Shown here: in pieces, positions 15,163 through 15,353 of the stretch
Numbering within the stretch: position 1 is the stretch's first letter
How the letters are laid out: each line of letters starts with the position of its first letter
Origin: Verrucomicrobiota bacterium
GTDB taxonomy: Bacteria > Verrucomicrobiota > Verrucomicrobiia > Limisphaerales > UBA8199
Direction of reading: 5' to 3'
Length of the DNA stretch: 15,353 nt
Assembly (NCBI GenBank): GCA_026397855.1
Contig: JAPLUA010000016.1
Location: forward strand, 1-15,353
Program-made: the position numbers and the translations under genes
The notes under the pieces: model-generated
Told to the model about the DNA's origin: nothing
Database searches by the model: none
What the model saw: only the letters and a program-made list of their open reading frames with translations

Positions 15163-15185
15163 GCAGGTCTAAGTTCGCAGGCATA

Positions 15186-15217
15186 GCCGGCCCGGTCAAG
15201 CGGCCTTGAAGCCCGGC
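15186..15217. other. Imperfect stem-loop upstream of mfd
   Basis: TCAAG (15196-15200) pairs with CTTGA (15205-15209) around a CGGC loop, and outer GCCGG (15186-15190) pairs with CCGGC (15213-15217) across an asymmetric internal loop. It lies about 25 nt upstream of the mfd start. No T-run follows on either strand. It could be a leader structure of mfd or the end of a gene to the right; nothing decides this. Confidence 0.3.
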
Positions 15218-15305
15218 CAGCGTGACAATGTAACTAACAAACGACTCCAAAGCCCGTCCCGCCACCCCCGGTGGCATGCCTCCCCGACGCTCCAAGCGTG
15301 TTCCA

Positions 15306-15349
15306 ACGGTATTGCCCCGGTAGCACTACGGTATTGCCCCCGTAGCGGC
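15306..15349. repeat. 22-bp imperfect direct repeat (2 copies) at right edge
   Basis: ACGGTATTGCCCC begins at 15306 and again at 15328. Over the 22-nt unit, 18 positions match, including GTAGC after one changed base. The repeat may continue beyond the window. The minus strand is open from a TAG at 15234-15236 to the edge, so this could be the 3' end of a gene, but the translation (NTVVLPGQYRWNTLGASG) matches no family I recognise. Confidence 0.6.
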
Positions 15350-15353
15350 CCCA

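Noticed and set aside
14032..15186. 384-codon plus-strand open frame opposite the N-terminal part of mfd
   Set aside because: It is antisense to the UvrB-like module of Mfd and has no recognisable motif.

Overview
The window looks like a chromosomal segment from a high-GC, free-living bacterium, most likely of the Verrucomicrobiota (Limisphaerales/Pedosphaera-like). This is an inference. It rests on the mix of gene types: a FTLVELL-type pseudopilin of the planctomycete/verrucomicrobial style, an exported DUF1080 protein, an HpcH/HpaI aldolase, a large FAD-dependent oxidoreductase with a sodium:solute symporter, and several TTG/GTG starts. I saw no phage, transposase, CRISPR, tRNA or rRNA.

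Layout. (1) The left edge holds the N-terminal 110 codons of pdxJ on the minus strand, divergent from a plus-strand group: a radical SAM gene (472-1517, broken near 1170), a pseudopilin-like protein (1528-2313) and an isochorismatase-fold cysteine hydrolase (2315-2872). (2) A minus-strand group follows: exported zinc-less MsrB (5786-5148), an antibiotic-biosynthesis-monooxygenase-fold protein (5064-4759), an iron-type alcohol dehydrogenase (4743-3595) and exported DUF1080 (3529-2879). It converges on the hydrolase with only 6 nt between stops. (3) A plus-strand group diverges from msrB: HpcH/HpaI aldolase (5894-6688), FAD-dependent oxidoreductase with a C-terminal discoidin-like region (6713-8629), sodium:solute symporter (8656-10197) and mutY (10230-11405). 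(4) A very long mfd (15162-11419, minus strand) converges on mutY with 13 nt between stops. The last ~190 nt upstream of mfd contain a hairpin and a 22-bp imperfect direct repeat.

How the genes may work together. The symporter, oxidoreductase and aldolase fit uptake and breakdown of a sugar or sugar acid. The alcohol dehydrogenase/ABM pair and the DUF1080 protein may belong to the same carbohydrate-oriented metabolism. MutY and Mfd are both DNA-repair housekeeping proteins but are transcribed towards each other.

Most notable points. Two adjacent tandem arrays of different 7-bp units sit inside the mfd reading frame and add about 30 residues to its C-terminal domain; a two-copy 7-bp repeat lies just upstream of mutY. 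The radical SAM gene has an apparent internal deletion with a frameshift. No clearly new multi-gene system is evident; most of the window is ordinary metabolic and repair content.
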